Shown here one piece after another: positions 36,479 to 49,213 of a stretch of DNA of 64,000 bases (position 1 is its first letter; the number at the start of each line of letters is the position of its first letter). This DNA comes from Bryopsis sp. KO-2023. Its lineage: Eukaryota; Chlorophyta; Ulvophyceae; Bryopsidales; Bryopsidaceae. The position numbers and the translations under genes are program-made. The notes beneath the pieces were generated by a model that searched no databases, was not told where the DNA came from, and saw only the letters and a list, made by a program, of their open reading frames with translations. Location: contig BSYQ01000015.1 in assembly GCA_030272585.1 (NCBI GenBank), positions 868,001 through 932,000 on the forward strand, read 5' to 3'.

Positions 36479-39400
36479 TCAGTAGAGTTTAATTTCCTCC
36501 AAACACACCCCTTGGTCGATATCCAAGTTATTTTTGAAGGAAACTGCAAAGACATCTTTTGCAGAAGTCGATGCACAGCCTTCAAACTCGCTCAACCCGA
36601 GGTCGATGGAAAATTTCTTGTAGCCGCTTCTCTCCGAACCAGGATTTTGGTCTTTCACATTGATGGGACCACAGGCACCCTGAAATTGGTAGATAAAAAA
36701 CATACTTGATTTGGTGAGTTTCATGTGAAAATTTATTTTTTTTTTCAGTTTTCTTATTTTCTAATTCTAATATTAAGCATCCCACTGCTCAAGTACTTGT
36801 GGGGAAAATCCCGACTTTCTTTTTCTTTTTCTTTTTTTTTCATTTTTTTTTTTTTTTGGGGGGGGGGGTTCAAAACATACCTGTTTTCCCACAAGATAGA
36901 TAGCAATGTCAGGGCAGCCATGTTGAACGAACAAATAGAAATCCAATTTCGTTTTCCCTCGGAAAGCCCCTTGTCCAAGACTGACCGCCGCCACGGACCT
37001 TCTTGGGCCAAGAACAGAGCACCATGCCGATCTTCCACCAAACCCATTCGAATTTATAGGGGTGTATCTCACCAGCCCCCCATCCACGAAACACTCGTCA
37101 AAGCCTCCCTCGAATATCATAATGGGGCCAGCCCCAGCCGAGCACTTCAAAGAACCTTTGAAAGGCAATCGAGAAGGTGCAGGCACTTCTGTAGTGCCAT
37201 TAGTCGTTATATTAGCAGTGCTGAGCGGCCCAACAACAGGGACCTCCCTTAAAACAACCTTTGCCTTTGGTTTTGTTGTTGGCGAAACTGGTGGGGTCGA
37301 TTTTGTTGGAATGACATTCTCCGAACGTTTCTGGACAGACGGCTTCCTCTTCTTCACAACAGGTTTTTTCGGCAAACCACTGCTCTTTGGGACATCCTTT
37401 GTTTTCGTAGACTTTTCCACAGGGCTCGATTTGGTACCGTTCACATCAGATCGCTCAGCCGTGGGTGCGATTTCGATTGCACCCACTGGGGTTCGAATTG
37501 GCGAATCTTTCGGCCCTGACAAAACCCCATTGCCGCCACCCTCCACTTCAATCGATATTTCATCAGCACTGGTGGAATTAACCCTTCCGTTTCGGGCAGA
37601 AGCTTCGTCCCCAATGATTTCTTGCTCGGTGGCATTCACAGAAGCTGGACCTGTTTGGGGGCTGACGATGGTAGGAACCACCATTGCTTGTACTCTGCTC
37701 TCCACAGGGCCACTGCTGGCAGTCCCTCCTCTCGTTGGCGTTTTGTCGGAACTGGAAGATCGAGACAGTCTGGTCAGCACACCAGCCGGCTTGCCATCCA
37801 CCTTACTTCCACCATCCTCCTCGTTGGACAACCTCGTAGAGGGGGCAGTCACACTGGGTGGTGGTGCAGCCAGCTCTCCACTTCCCCTGGTTACGTTTCT
37901 GGACACCGGAGTTGGGGGGTTGCTACTGGCCTTGGGTACACCGCTGTTTGGTTTTCCAGTTGCTGGCTTCCCCTCTTTTTTCTGTGGAGCCTTTGACTTC
38001 GGCGGCCGCAGGACAGCAGTCACCACGATCGCTCCACCTACTGGCTTCGGTCCACTTCTTCCTGGACTGGTAGAATTTAATGGCGACCTATCTGCCAAAG
38101 ACGGTGGTGGCAGAGGACTCGTTTTCTTGACAGGTGTTTTAGCCAGCACTTTGTTGCGATTTGGCTGATCTTTCGCCAACTCCTCCCTCAGAACCTTCTT
38201 CGCCAATTCTCTAGCCTTTTGGGCAGCAGACTTTTCCTCTGGCTCGGGCTCTTCCTCCATCGAGGTCGCCACCCCAGGTGCAGCACCAGTGGTCAGTCTC
38301 AGAGGATCTGAGCTGACAATCGTAACACCGGTGGCTTTCTTTGCCTTTCCTTGGGTGAATTCTGGGGTGGGGGTGCTCTCCGGCTGTGCAGCCACCTTTG
38401 TGGAGGTCGAATCGGAGCTGGATTCTCTGGAAACCCGTGTGTTGCTTTTTTTGGTGGGTGCGTCTTGTTCGTTCATTTGCGGAAGCACCACGTTTGGATC
38501 AGTTGGCATGAATTCGTCATATGAAGGACAAGGTACTGGTCTATACTTCAATCCAATGACTCCATTACTCATCGAAGCCAGCTGCCCACACATTCAACAG
38601 GACCAATTCAAGAAAATGAGATAGGGAAAGTGAATTGAAACAAAAAATCAGCAACTGTGGAGCGGAACATATCATTCGATTACCTTTTCGAAGGCAAAAA
38701 TGGAAATGTCGAAGTGGTCCATGTCTCCACAGCACCTATGCCAAACAACAATCAATCATAATAATAACAAACACTTTCTTTTCCAGTAATATCAGAGTCA
38801 TGAGCATCTAAAACCAGTAACGTAAGCAAAAGTTGAAAAACTTTTTTTTTTTTTTTGGGGGGGGGGGGGTTGACAAAGCAAAAATAATGTTTTGGGGGTC
38901 AAACTAGTTTTTTTACTTTTAGTGGTTTTTTTCTGTTCCTTTTCTTTTTTGCACCAGGCCCAGAGAATTGTCTTCTTACATTATGATGTTGATGTTGGAA
39001 CATGAATTCTCAAAACGGGGATAACAGGAAAAAAAAATGCACAATGGGTTTTGAGTCCAGCTGATGATGCCAGCTGCCCCCTGAATTAGAAACAATTCAA
39101 CAAATAAATTTTCCTAGGTTCGTTTCGCGCTTTCCCTTTCTCTACACCTCTCCTCATCCTCACCATCTCTGGTTGCTGTACATATTCTGGGCATACTGGC
39201 AGGGGCAGGAATCCACCACAGTAACGATGACTGTGTCAGTCCCGCTCCGGCAAGCATCCCTCCTGTCAATGCTCTCCCCATAATTGTCGCTGAAAACCAT
39301 CCCTTCGCACGCCAATTCATAACATTTCCTAGAATAGGTCGCATCAACCAGTCAACCACAACCACAGCCGATGGTTCATAGAGTACAGACAGCAGGTTTT

Positions 39401-40112
39401 TTCCGACAGGCAGCGGCCAGGGATCTGAAATCTGGCACATGTACAGAGACTATGTGAATGTTTATTACTTGCAAAGCTGACACTTACCCGCATGACCCTT
39501 GATAGTCTGGATGAGCATCTGGAATCGCTGCAATATCCTGTAAAAGAAGTATTTGATAGGATTCAATACTTTTGTTAGTAATGAAATTCACCAAAACCAA
39601 CATGGATCCTGGAGACCACACTTAATGAGCAGCATTTAACCAACCAGGGCTTCTTGATAACTCCATATCAACTATCCCTTTCAACTTCACCCCATCACCC
39701 GAGAAACTGCCCAGGGTGGAGAGAAGCTTAAAGAAAAGCACAACAAGCACCAAAAAAAAAAACAATTCAACCGAATCGCATGCACGCGCAGCCACCCTTG
39801 GCCGACCAAGCCGCCGATCCAAGAAAGACAAAAAAAATCAGAGTGATCTGTTAGTTGCTGGCGCTGTGCGCTCACCCATCCAGTTCCAACATGGGGATCC
39901 AATTTTCCAAATTGACAGCTTCCGTGGTGGATACTGAACCCATCGTTATTTCCGTCATGATTTTCTCCGTAATACGTCGCCCGCCCCACCCTCCAGCCGC
40001 CCTGATCAGCTTGGCCATCCTCAGCCACCAAAAGAAAAACAAACACCACCACCCCCAGAAGCCGGGACCGCCCAACAACATCCAAGGGGTTTGATCTCAT
40101 CCTATTCGCCAT
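36479..40112 (-). CDS. Secreted expansin-like DPBB protein with long Pro/Ser/Lys linker and C-terminal beta domain
   Basis: Six exons: 36479..36679, 36881..38581, 38684..38735, 39164..39328, 39488..39537 and 39876..40112. They total 2406 nt in frame, 801 residues. A signal peptide covers about residues 1-36. The expansin-type double-psi beta-barrel spans roughly 38-185: GRATYYGE, HGSCQFGKL, DYQGSCG, CYELACEG, VIVTVVDSCPCQYAQNMYS, CCGDMDHFDISIFAFEK and GVIGLKYRPVPC, including the expansin HFD motif. A linker of about 400 residues follows, rich in Pro, Ser, Thr, Lys and Val and likely extended and glycosylated. The last ~180 residues look like a Cys-containing beta-sandwich (IMIFEGGFDECFVDGG; YKKFSIDLG; VCLEEIKLY), perhaps a carbohydrate-binding module (inference). 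Expansins loosen cell walls without hydrolysis. The start at 40112 lies 75 bases from a divergent gene. Confidence 0.82.
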
Positions 40113-40187
40113 TCGCTCGATACCAGCCGCAATCTCAGTTTTTTTACCCTTCCGTGTTTGGTATTGTCGATATCCTTCTTAGTGGCG

Positions 40188-40602
40188 ATGCAGGGGTGGC
40201 GGCGGAACACTCCCGCAGCCAAAAAGATAATTCAAGAAGCTTTGTTTTTCAACTCTGGAAACATAGCGGCCTGGACGGCAGCATTTCTAGGAGCCAGCGG
40301 GCGGTTGTCCTTGGACTCGCTCGGGCAGTCGCACCACAGCAAGTCGTCAAAAACGGGAAGTCACCTCATAGATCTTCATGGGGTTGCGGGGGGGGCGATC
40401 AGAAAAGAGCATGTTTTGTTTTGTGGAGAAGGTATGTCGACTGACTTCTCGATCGTTGTTTGTGTTTTTTTTTTTTTCTTTCGGTTGATTCGATTTCTTT
40501 TCAAAAGGGACATTTCCCTGGGGGTTAAAAAAACTGGGAAGTACTGCGTCCAACCAGCGACCCCTGTGGGAAGGCCAGCCACCACATTCCCCTGTGTGTT
40601 AA
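40188..40602 (+). CDS. Small protein of unknown function, divergent from the expansin-like gene
   Basis: Two exons, 40188..40431 and 40508..40602 (GAAG|GTATGT donor; AAAAG|GGACA acceptor), in phase 1, give 112 residues. The N-terminus (MQGWRRNTPAAKKIIQEALF) is basic and amphipathic and could be a mitochondrial presequence (inference). GGAIRKEHVLFCGE precedes the splice and GTFPWGLKKLGSTASNQRPL follows it. No family is recognised. The ATG is the first after the divergent start 75 bases away. The intron is 76 bases with a T-rich interior, like others in the window. Confidence 0.5.
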
Positions 40603-43518
40603 GTTAGTTCGTTTCCTTTGCACCACCACGATTCACATTCTTGTGAGGAAGAACACTATTTCAGCTTGAAATTCGGTTGCAGTCTGTCCAGTTGGGAGAG
40701 GAAGCTTCGTCCAATCAACAATAAACAGCAGCTTGTGTCACTTCTTCTGGCGATCGCCCCTGCTGGCCCCGCATTTTCCCCAGGGATTGAATGCTGTTGG
40801 TCGCTCATCGAAGTTTTACAAGCTGTTCCCTGATCAACGAATGTAAACAAACGCCTGGCCACTGGCGATTGGATTGAGTAACAAAACGACCAATTCCTCA
40901 TGAACTATTTCCCATCAGGATTTAAACCCAGCAGCTTCCGATAAAAAGAAAAAAAAAAACAAACCAACCAAAAAAAAGAAAACAAATCTCCCTTCAAATG
41001 TCTGTTCCAACCTGATTTTATTCCCTCCCCCCAACTAAAATGTAAAAGTCCGTACATAAATCAAGTTTCCATGTCTTCTAGGGTCGGAACAAACATACCC
41101 TTAGCAAGCCAAATCGGCAAACACCATTGAAGAACCTAAATGGCCGTTAACATACGAACGAACGAGGTCAAGATGTGCATTCACCTCGAAATATTTCTGG
41201 AAAGCTTTACAAATCATTTCCCCCTCCTTAACCAAGAATTACTGTTGAAAAAAAACCCACTTTCTGTATGTCCAACAAACTACCCCTAACAAGAGAAACC
41301 TCACTGTTGGAATGCCGTGCACAAGACAATAAAAATGTCAAAAATGACTATCCGGCCAATTTTTTCAAACCACAAAAAACAATCAAAACGAATGGAAATC
41401 CAGGACCTGCATGGTTTGGTTCCCTCCTACCCACCTTATATATATATTTTTTCCACTTTCTCTTCAGTTTCTATGAACCGATTCTCACCCCCCCAACCCC
41501 CCTTTTCTGCCCGAATTTTTTCAAGGCTTTTTCTTTTTCCCCTTGTCATAATTCATTACCCCTCCATGTCAAAAATTGATTTTGTCTCTTTGCCTTTTTT
41601 TTCCTTTCTTTTCTTTTCTTTACTTACATTGCTCATCAATATCAATGTTTCAAAAAATGAGGTTTTTTTCCTCTCTTTCTCTTTTTTTTCTACCTTTTTT
41701 TTCTCTCTTTTTTTGTGTTTAAAATTGTAATCGTGCAAACGGTATGTATTTATATTATCATGATATCCAAACATTCATACATGTATATATATACTTATAT
41801 GTGTTTGCATATTTTTTTTTTCTTTTCCACATTGAACTCTAAATTTTATTCTCCACAAAGAGATATCAATCAAGTGGCGAGCAAAAAACACCTCCAACCC
41901 TTTCCATCCCGTTTTTCTTTTTTTCTTTTTGGAAACTTGCCCTCCTTCTAAAATGACTTGCAACACAAACGCACACATATCCATTCTCTTTTTTTCTTTT
42001 TTTTGAAAAAGCTTCTCTGTTTTTTTTCTTTCTCCCAATTTTGTTTGCCTAATAATTTGTTACTTCTTTTTTTTTTCGATAATGTGAAAAATCCCAAGGA
42101 CTTATGACCCGAAGTGAGATGTGTAAGTTTCGCTCATGGTGGCATCAAATCCCTCTCCCCCCCAATCCTTTTTTCGTTTTTTTTTCTTTGAAGTTAAAAA
42201 TCGTAACATCCACAAAACACACTTTTCCCCACACACACTTCCTTTAGAAAATGAACATTAGTAAAAATCCAAAGTCGTTCCTTACTTCCAAGTTTCCTCT
42301 CTCCATGTCTAATTTCAAACCCAAAGCCTTTTTTCGGAGTCAAAAAAGAGCACAAGAAAATGTGGGGAAACAAGTTAAAAAAAGCAAATGATTTTTCTTT
42401 TGCCCCCGATTGATTTTCCCCACTGAAACCCCTAATGTTACATGTGCTAAAAAATCGACAGACAAAGGACAGGAAAGAGAGAAAGAGGGGGGATTCGTTC
42501 AAAATAAATTCATCCCAAAATTCAACTGCTTTCACCATTTTTTTTTTGTTTCATAAATTTTTTTTGTCACCTCAGCACACAAAAACGCTACCCCTTCCAA
42601 AAAAAAGGGAAAAAAAAAACTCGAAACACCCCCCTATTTTTTTGCCCACCATTCCCCTTCCCATAAAATGTATTTGTATTTTTTCCATGGCCTCCAGTTT
42701 TTCCCCCTTTGATATATATATATATATATTTTTTCTCCCGTCAAATGCTAATCTATTGAGTAAATGAAACCAAGTCAACAAGAGCTCTGATCAGTTCGAT
42801 CCTCGAGGAACCGATGCTACCCTTTTTCCTTTCAGTTTTTTTTTTTCAATTTTAATATTTTTATCTTTTTTTGGGGGGGGGTGCGGGGAGGGGAGGGCCA
42901 AAGAACCAACTCAAGTTGGAAAAGAGAGAAAACTAAACATGCCCCTCCTCATCCAAAAAAACCTCCCCGAAAATCAAACAATGCTGATAAAACTCTTGAG
43001 AGTCGATTTCTCCTCCTTTTGTTTTGTCGTAATTCAAAAAAAAAGAAAAAAAGAGTTAAAACCCTAATACCACCGCTTTTTTTTTCTTTTCTTTTTTTTT
43101 CTCCCCTGTTGTTCGAAATCCATGCGATTTCTTTCTTTTTTTTTTTTTGCTTGTATTTTCTCTCCTCTTCTTTTTTCTTTTTGTGTGTTGGGGTTAAAAG
43201 AACAGCACCGATGCCAACCACCATGCACTGCAAAACCTCCTCTCAAATCAAGCTGCTGCAAGGAAAATATTGCCAAAATGTTGTACAATTGATACTCTTT
43301 TTTAATTTCATTTCTCTCCCTCTTGATAAAAAGAGACAAGACCAGGACAAAAGAAAATATAAACAAAAAATTCGGCAGAAAAGTTACACAGAGAAAATAA
43401 CTAAGACTCGGCCCCCTTCTATCGTCCTGATCGCTGTATGAAAATATACACTGCATCCACACACAAACACACACACTGACACTCACACGCACACTCACTC
43501 ACTCAACCAATCAAACCC
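40603..43518. other. Intergenic, homopolymer-rich; no gene seen
   Basis: From 40603 to about 40900 the base composition is mixed and probably 3' untranslated. From 40920 to 43518 the sequence is dominated by runs of T, A and C, with TA microsatellites near 41440 and 42713. Open frames are Lys/Phe-rich shadows of these runs. CA repeats lie at about 43460-43500, just downstream of the ankyrin gene stop. Confidence 0.6.
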
Positions 43519-46500
43519 CTAGTCTCTATTAGACTTCCTTTTCTTTTGGACTTTCTCCTCCGCTTGCTCCAAGAGCTCGAGAATATCCACGGCCGCATCA
43601 TCCCCCACACCGACTTGTATTCTCACATCCCGAGCCGTTCTCTTTTGTAAATCGAGTGCAAACGGGTCGGCCCCCGCCTCCAACAGCAGCTCGACGAGAG
43701 TGGTGTGCCCTCTACTGCTGGCCACATGAAGCGGGGTGAAATCCAGAGAGAATTCGGAAATGCTCAAGTCGGCACCCCTCCCCAACAGCAGCTCACAGGT
43801 GTCGATTTGACCCTCCTGAGCAGCCACGTACAGAGGGGTTGTTCCAGCCTTGTCTTGTATGTTGGGGTCGGCCGAAGCATCCAAGAGTCTCTGGACCACT
43901 TCGCCATGTCCGAAGAAGCTGGCGTACCATAGGCTGGTCCTCTGCACATTATCCCGCATGTCTATGTCGGCGGTTTTCCCGATGAGCAGGTCTACGATCG
44001 GTAGATTGCCATCTGAAGCAGCATTTACCAATGGAATTTTTCCCTCGTCGGTGACAGCATCCGGTTGGCCACCCTTATCGAGCAAGGCTTGCACCACTTC
44101 CACCTGGCCCCTCCCTGCAGCAATGTACAGGGCATCCTTGCCCAGCTTGGTCCTGATCGTGGCGTTTGCTTGATTGAACAGGAGGACTTCAGTGAGCAAG
44201 GGCTGCCTCAGCCAAGCTGATCGAATCAATGCCGTTTCAAATTGCTTGTTCTGGGCGTTGATGTTGGCCTCCGCTTTGATCAGCCCGATTACCACTTGTG
44301 TGTGTCCACTGATGGTGGCTAGAATTAGGGGGGTATGGCCCTCGTTCGTCCTTGCCTCGATGTCTGCCTTAGCATTGATCAGCTGCTGAACGACCTCCAC
44401 ATTTCCTTGCTGGGCTGCCACAGCCAAGGGGGTCACATTCGTTCTGTTCTTGGCGTCGACAAATGCATTGCCTTCCAACAATCTGGCCGTAGTTTGATTC
44501 AACCCCAAAAAGGCTGCGTAGAACAGAGCGGTCTGGTTATCTTTGTCCACGATTTCAGTGTCTGCCTCTAAATCCTCTACGAGGGTTCTCACTGCCCCGA
44601 CCTGGCCTCGAATCGTCGCCAATATCATGGGGGTGCCACCCTGGATGTTTTGAGTGTTCACATCGGCCCCCTTGGAGGCCAAATATTGCATAATGACAGT
44701 GTGACCCTCCTGTGCTGCTTTGCTCAGGGGTGTGGTCTTTTCCTTGGTGCTGGCATCGATGTCCGCTCCGTTTTCCACCAACATCTTGGCTATGTCGAGG
44801 TGGCCTTCTTGGGCAGCTGCGAACAGCGGGGTCGCCCAATTCTTATTGCTTGCGTTCAAGTCGGCGTCACTCTCGATCAGCTTTTTCACAATGTCTTCAT
44901 GGCCTCTGACGGAGGCAATGATCAATGGAGAATTACCATCCTCCATTTTTGCCTCGGTGTCGGCACCCGCTTTCAGCAGCTCTTCGAGAATTTTCAAGTG
45001 GCCCTCCTGCGCAGCGACGAACAAGGGGGAGGCCCCATCCATATCCCTGACGTTCACGGCAGCATCTCGCTCCAAAAGCTGTTTCACAACCTCAACATGG
45101 CCAAAGAAAGATGCTTGCCACAAGGCTGTCTGTCCACTGGGATACATTTCCGCCTCAATGTCAGCCCTTCTTTTCAACAGCTGCTCCACGACACCGCTGT
45201 GACCGTTTCTGGATGCTCTGATCAGGGCTGTCGAGCCGACTTCCGACCTGGCCTCGATATCCGCCCCTTGATTAGTCAGTTCCACCACCACATCCTCATT
45301 CCCCCCATCAGCAGCGAACAGAAGGGCGGTGAAACCAGCTATGTCCCCAGCCAGTTCTTTGTCTGCCTTTTTGTTGAGCAGCTCTCGAACACAGCCCAGT
45401 CGGCCTTCTTGTGCAGCCGCCATTAGAGGGGTGGCCCCATCCACATCCAACGCATCAACGTCTGCCTTTGCCCTACAACCCAGAAATTACATTCATTGAA
45501 CACCAGATAAGCAAGTTGCATTGTTCTGATTTTCTGACCAGTCTCAGGTCCAACAATCGAGTATTTCGGGCCAGCTCTATTTGTTCATATGGAATGATAC
45601 CCTGAGCCACTGTCTGCTAACTGATGTGGCCTCAGGGGAAGGCCAGTGCCCTTATTGTTGAACCTAGATTAAGCAGAGCTGACAGCCAATGTGCTGCACG
45701 TTGTGACAAGAATCCCCCCCCCCCGACATTTGCCCCGAAAATAATAACTCACTCTGCCAAGGCTTTCACAGCTTCCATGTGGCCCAGAAATGCAGCAAGC
45801 CATAGAGCTGTTCTCCCAAGGTGATTACGGACTTCCGTGTCCACCTTCTTCTTCAGAAGCTGCTGAATTATTGCGGTGTCCCCGTTCCTGGCCGCTCGAA
45901 TCAGAGCCGTCGTCCCTAGGTTCGACACTGCCTCCACATCGGCCCCGTACCTGATCAAAGCAGCCACAATTTTTTCCCCGTCCTTGTGGTTGATCGCTTG
46001 ATTGGCAGCGATAATGAGGGGCGTGACGCCCTCCCCAGACAGTTCAGTGTCTGCCCCAGCTTCGAGCAATGCGAGGGTGATGTTAAGTTTTCCTTCTTGG
46101 GCAGCGACAAAGACTGGAGTGGCTCCGGCATCGTCCTGTGTGTTGACATCTACCTTAGCTTTCAGCAGAACCTCCACCACGTCATCGTGGCCCAGCAGGC
46201 AAGCCACCCACAGGGCATCCTGCCCAACCGAGGCCACCTTTCGCGAAGGGTCGGCACCCGCTTTCACCAACGCCTCAACGACCTTGGCATGATCGTGCCT
46301 AGCAGCCACGATCATTGCCGTGAACCCAGCATCTGATGTCACTTCAAAATCCGCCTTGTGTTTTAGCAACATTTTGACTGCATCCAGCTGTCCCCTGTCT
46401 GATGCGATCAGCAGGGGGCTGGCACCGTCGTTATTGTCTTTTGCCTCGATGTACGCCCCCTTTTTGAGCAACGTTTCCACCACCTTTGCATGCCCTTGCT

Positions 46501-47978
46501 GAGCTGCTGCAAAGAGAGGAGTCACGCCGTTTTCGTCGGCTTCATCCACTCTGGCCTTGTTTTTGATCAACACCTTGACGATATCATTGTGACCAAAAAA
46601 GGCTGCGTGCCACAGTACAGTTTGCTTGACATAGGAAACTTTGGCATCCACTCTGGCCCCCCTATCGAGCAGGGCTTTGACTACGTCAAGATGCCCCTTT
46701 CTTGCCGCCCAAAGCAGGGCCGTGGAGCCCTCATCATCCGGAGCCTCTATCATTGCTCCCTTGTCTAATAATTTCAGCACGATTTCCTTGTGACCAAAGT
46801 GGGCTGCCCAGATGAGAGCGTTGGCACCAGTTAATCTGTGCTTTTGCTCAACATTCGCACCACTGTCCAGCAACAACTGGAGCACCTCAAAGTGACCATG
46901 GATGGCGGCCTCCACAAGGGGGGTCATTCCAACCCTTCTCTTCCCAGTTTCAATATCAGCCCCGTTCTTGATCAGGGCTTCGACTGTGTGTGGATGGCCT
47001 TCTTCGGCAGCGATATAGAGCGGGGTTTTCCCCTCCACTGATGAAATGGACGTGTCAGCATCTGCCTTCAGCAAATCGAGCACGATTTCCAGGTGGCCTT
47101 CTGCTGCAGCAACGTAGAGTGCTGTTTCTCCATCTACATTGGTTTCTTTATTGACTTTGGCACCTCGCCTGAGCAGCAGCCTAACCGTGTTTCCATATCC
47201 CTCAGTCGCTGCTAGAATCAATGCAGTTGCACCAGTCTCGTCCTCTCTGGTGGATATGTCTGCCCCTGCCTCTAATAGATCGTCCACGATGGTGGTATTC
47301 CCTGAGTTTGCATTCTTCAGGAGTGCCTGTTGAATTGAGCTGGCAGAGATTACAGGAGGAAAAAAAAAACACATGTGGATCTACAGCCATAACTTTGTTT
47401 TGTTTCCTCTGAAAATCTGACCTGGTAGTGCAAGAAAGCATGTTGATTTGGACAAGAAAAAAGAGGTGCAGTTCAGTGTATGCTTGCCTGGTTGAGCCCC
47501 TTTTTTGTCTTTGGTAGTTCATATTTCCCGTTTCCCGTCTTTTTGTCCTTGTTTTTCACTGCAAAACAAAAGATGCTGCCGAGTGAGTTGGGTCGACTGT
47601 CTGCAGCCAAGAGGTCGATCACCGTCGAAACGCGAACGATAGTTTCGCGATCGCACACACTGACTCCGACCAAGCGGGCGTGTACAGCAGTAGAGCGAAA
47701 AGCAAAGTTCTCCAGCACATTGCTTGATTTTCTACAGTGTTCTTGGGTGATATGAGAAAGAATGACAACTAAGTGGAAAGCGAACAATTTCCATGGACGG
47801 AACGAACGTGTTACCCCTCACCATTTTTTTCATCGGGACCAGGCCCATTGGCGTCCAGTTTCGCGGTTGGAAAGTCTTCCTCAGCAGAAGTGCCAGGTAA
47901 GGAACACAGCAAGAAAAATAGCGCTACCAACGCCAACAGGCCGAATGAACGAAGCCTCAACGAAGGTGCCCCTCTCAT
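43519..47978 (-). CDS. Secreted giant ankyrin-repeat protein (about 36 repeats)
   Basis: Four exons, 43519..45472, 45753..47326, 47488..47558 and 47822..47978, total 3756 nt in frame, 1251 residues. The N-terminus (MRGAPSLRLRSFGLLALVAL, then FFLLCSLPGTSA) is a strong cleavable signal peptide, followed by a charged stretch of about 45 residues. The rest is a continuous solenoid of about 36 ankyrin repeats with the (T/S)ALxxAAxxGHxxVVxxLLxxGAD pattern. Units recur in a four-type order: TALIRAARNGH, TALWxAxFFGH, TPLFxAAQEGH and xPLIxAxxxGH. The C-terminus is Lys/Glu-rich without KDEL. Intron 2 appears to use a GC donor (CAG|GCAAGC). Ankyrin solenoids bind protein partners and are normally cytosolic or nuclear, so a signal peptide is unusual. 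Function unknown; adhesion or wall scaffold is speculation. The exon 1 join rests on phase and splice sites. Confidence 0.85.
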
Positions 47979-49213
47979 TCTACAGCCCCCCGCAAAAAAA
48001 AAAGCTTTTTCTTTTCCTTCCTTCGAAAACTGTCCCACTCCAATTCCTTCCAAAACGCAGCACTCGCGACTTTTTTTTTCCGGGTGAAGTTTTATATCAC
48101 CAACTGTTGAGTCGTTGAATTACACGAATAAACATTCCCCACAGTCTTGTTCCGTTTATCCTTCGACCCCGCCGGACGGGAGTCGTTTTAGCGCGACGTA
48201 GGTGAGGTTTCCGACAAGTATTTCGAATTCACCTCAGCGCAATCGTCTTAAGCTGCAAACGACTCTTACCCCCGATCACCACACCAAATCAGTGTTTTCA
48301 TGAAAATCGTGTGTGTGTGCAGGGGTGTGTGGTTTTTTTAGGGGGGAGCCCAGATGATTCACATTCGCAGCAGAATTGTTCTCTGTGGAGTGACGACTCT
48401 GTGGCTTCGCCTGCCTGGCACTGCAGTCCTCGAGCAGCACGACCCACAGCTGTGGGGCAATTTCCTCCACCCGAAATCCTGCATTAGTGTCCCTCCACCA
48501 CCGCAGACTGCCTCCATCTTCCCTGTGAAACATTCTGGACCTGACACTGGTGGATCTAGAGTGTGTGGTGTGTTTAGGTGGAGGTGGAGGTAAATTTTGA
48601 TTGGATGTAGAGTTGCATTAGTGATGTGGTGGAGCAATCTCTTTTCTTACTCCCCCATAACACCTGGACTGCAAAGAAAGGGGAAAATTTGTGTGTGAGG
48701 GGATCTGGGCCATGGCAATCAGCACACATCTGAGCTGTTCTGAGCAAAATTTTTTTGGAGCTTGGTTGCCCAGTTTGCAACTCTCAGCTTGCCCTTCCAT
48801 GGGAAGAACTGGTGCCCACCCATACAATGCAATCAATCAGCTTCTCGATGGACCATCGAAACCAAACTCACTCTATTCTGTTTGTCATTTCGGAACATCG
48901 TTGTGAAACGGCAGTCTTGGGTAGACAGAAACAACTTTTCTACACTTCACATCTCCCCACCAGAAAAACAGAACCCGCTTCCTGGCCGTCCAAATTTCTC
49001 CATGGTTTCCAGTCTAAACCCACATCTAGAACGTTATCTCCCTACGAACCCCCTCCCCCCCCCCGAAAAATAGATGTCCAAAACAACAAAAACCTCGTAA
49101 AAAAGAACTATCGCACCCCCAGATTTCTTCATCCGCGTTGCTTCAATTTCCCCCCCCAATTCCCCTGCAATGGCTGAAATCAGACCCCCCCCCCCTCCCG
49201 CAATATCAATTAT
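47979..49213. other. Intergenic with possible unresolved minus-strand exons
   Basis: Bases 47979-48260 are the 5' side of the ankyrin gene. Between about 48270 and 48960 the minus strand has coding-like pieces: MFHREDGGSLRWWRDTNAGF and RVEEIAPQLWVVLLEDCSAR after a TGTCAG acceptor, and TQDCRFTTMFRNDKQNR before a GTGAGT donor. I could not join them into one frame. Bases 49000-49213 are C-rich 3' flank of the next gene. Confidence 0.35.

Noticed and set aside
37062-38168. 368-codon open frame on the + strand
   Set aside because: It is the antisense of the low-complexity linker exon of the expansin-like gene. The minus-strand frame is longer, has splice-consistent flanks and encodes expansin motifs at both joins.
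44650-45426. 258-codon open frame on the + strand within the ankyrin gene
   Set aside because: Antisense shadow of periodic ankyrin repeats; repeat periodicity keeps the opposite strand open.
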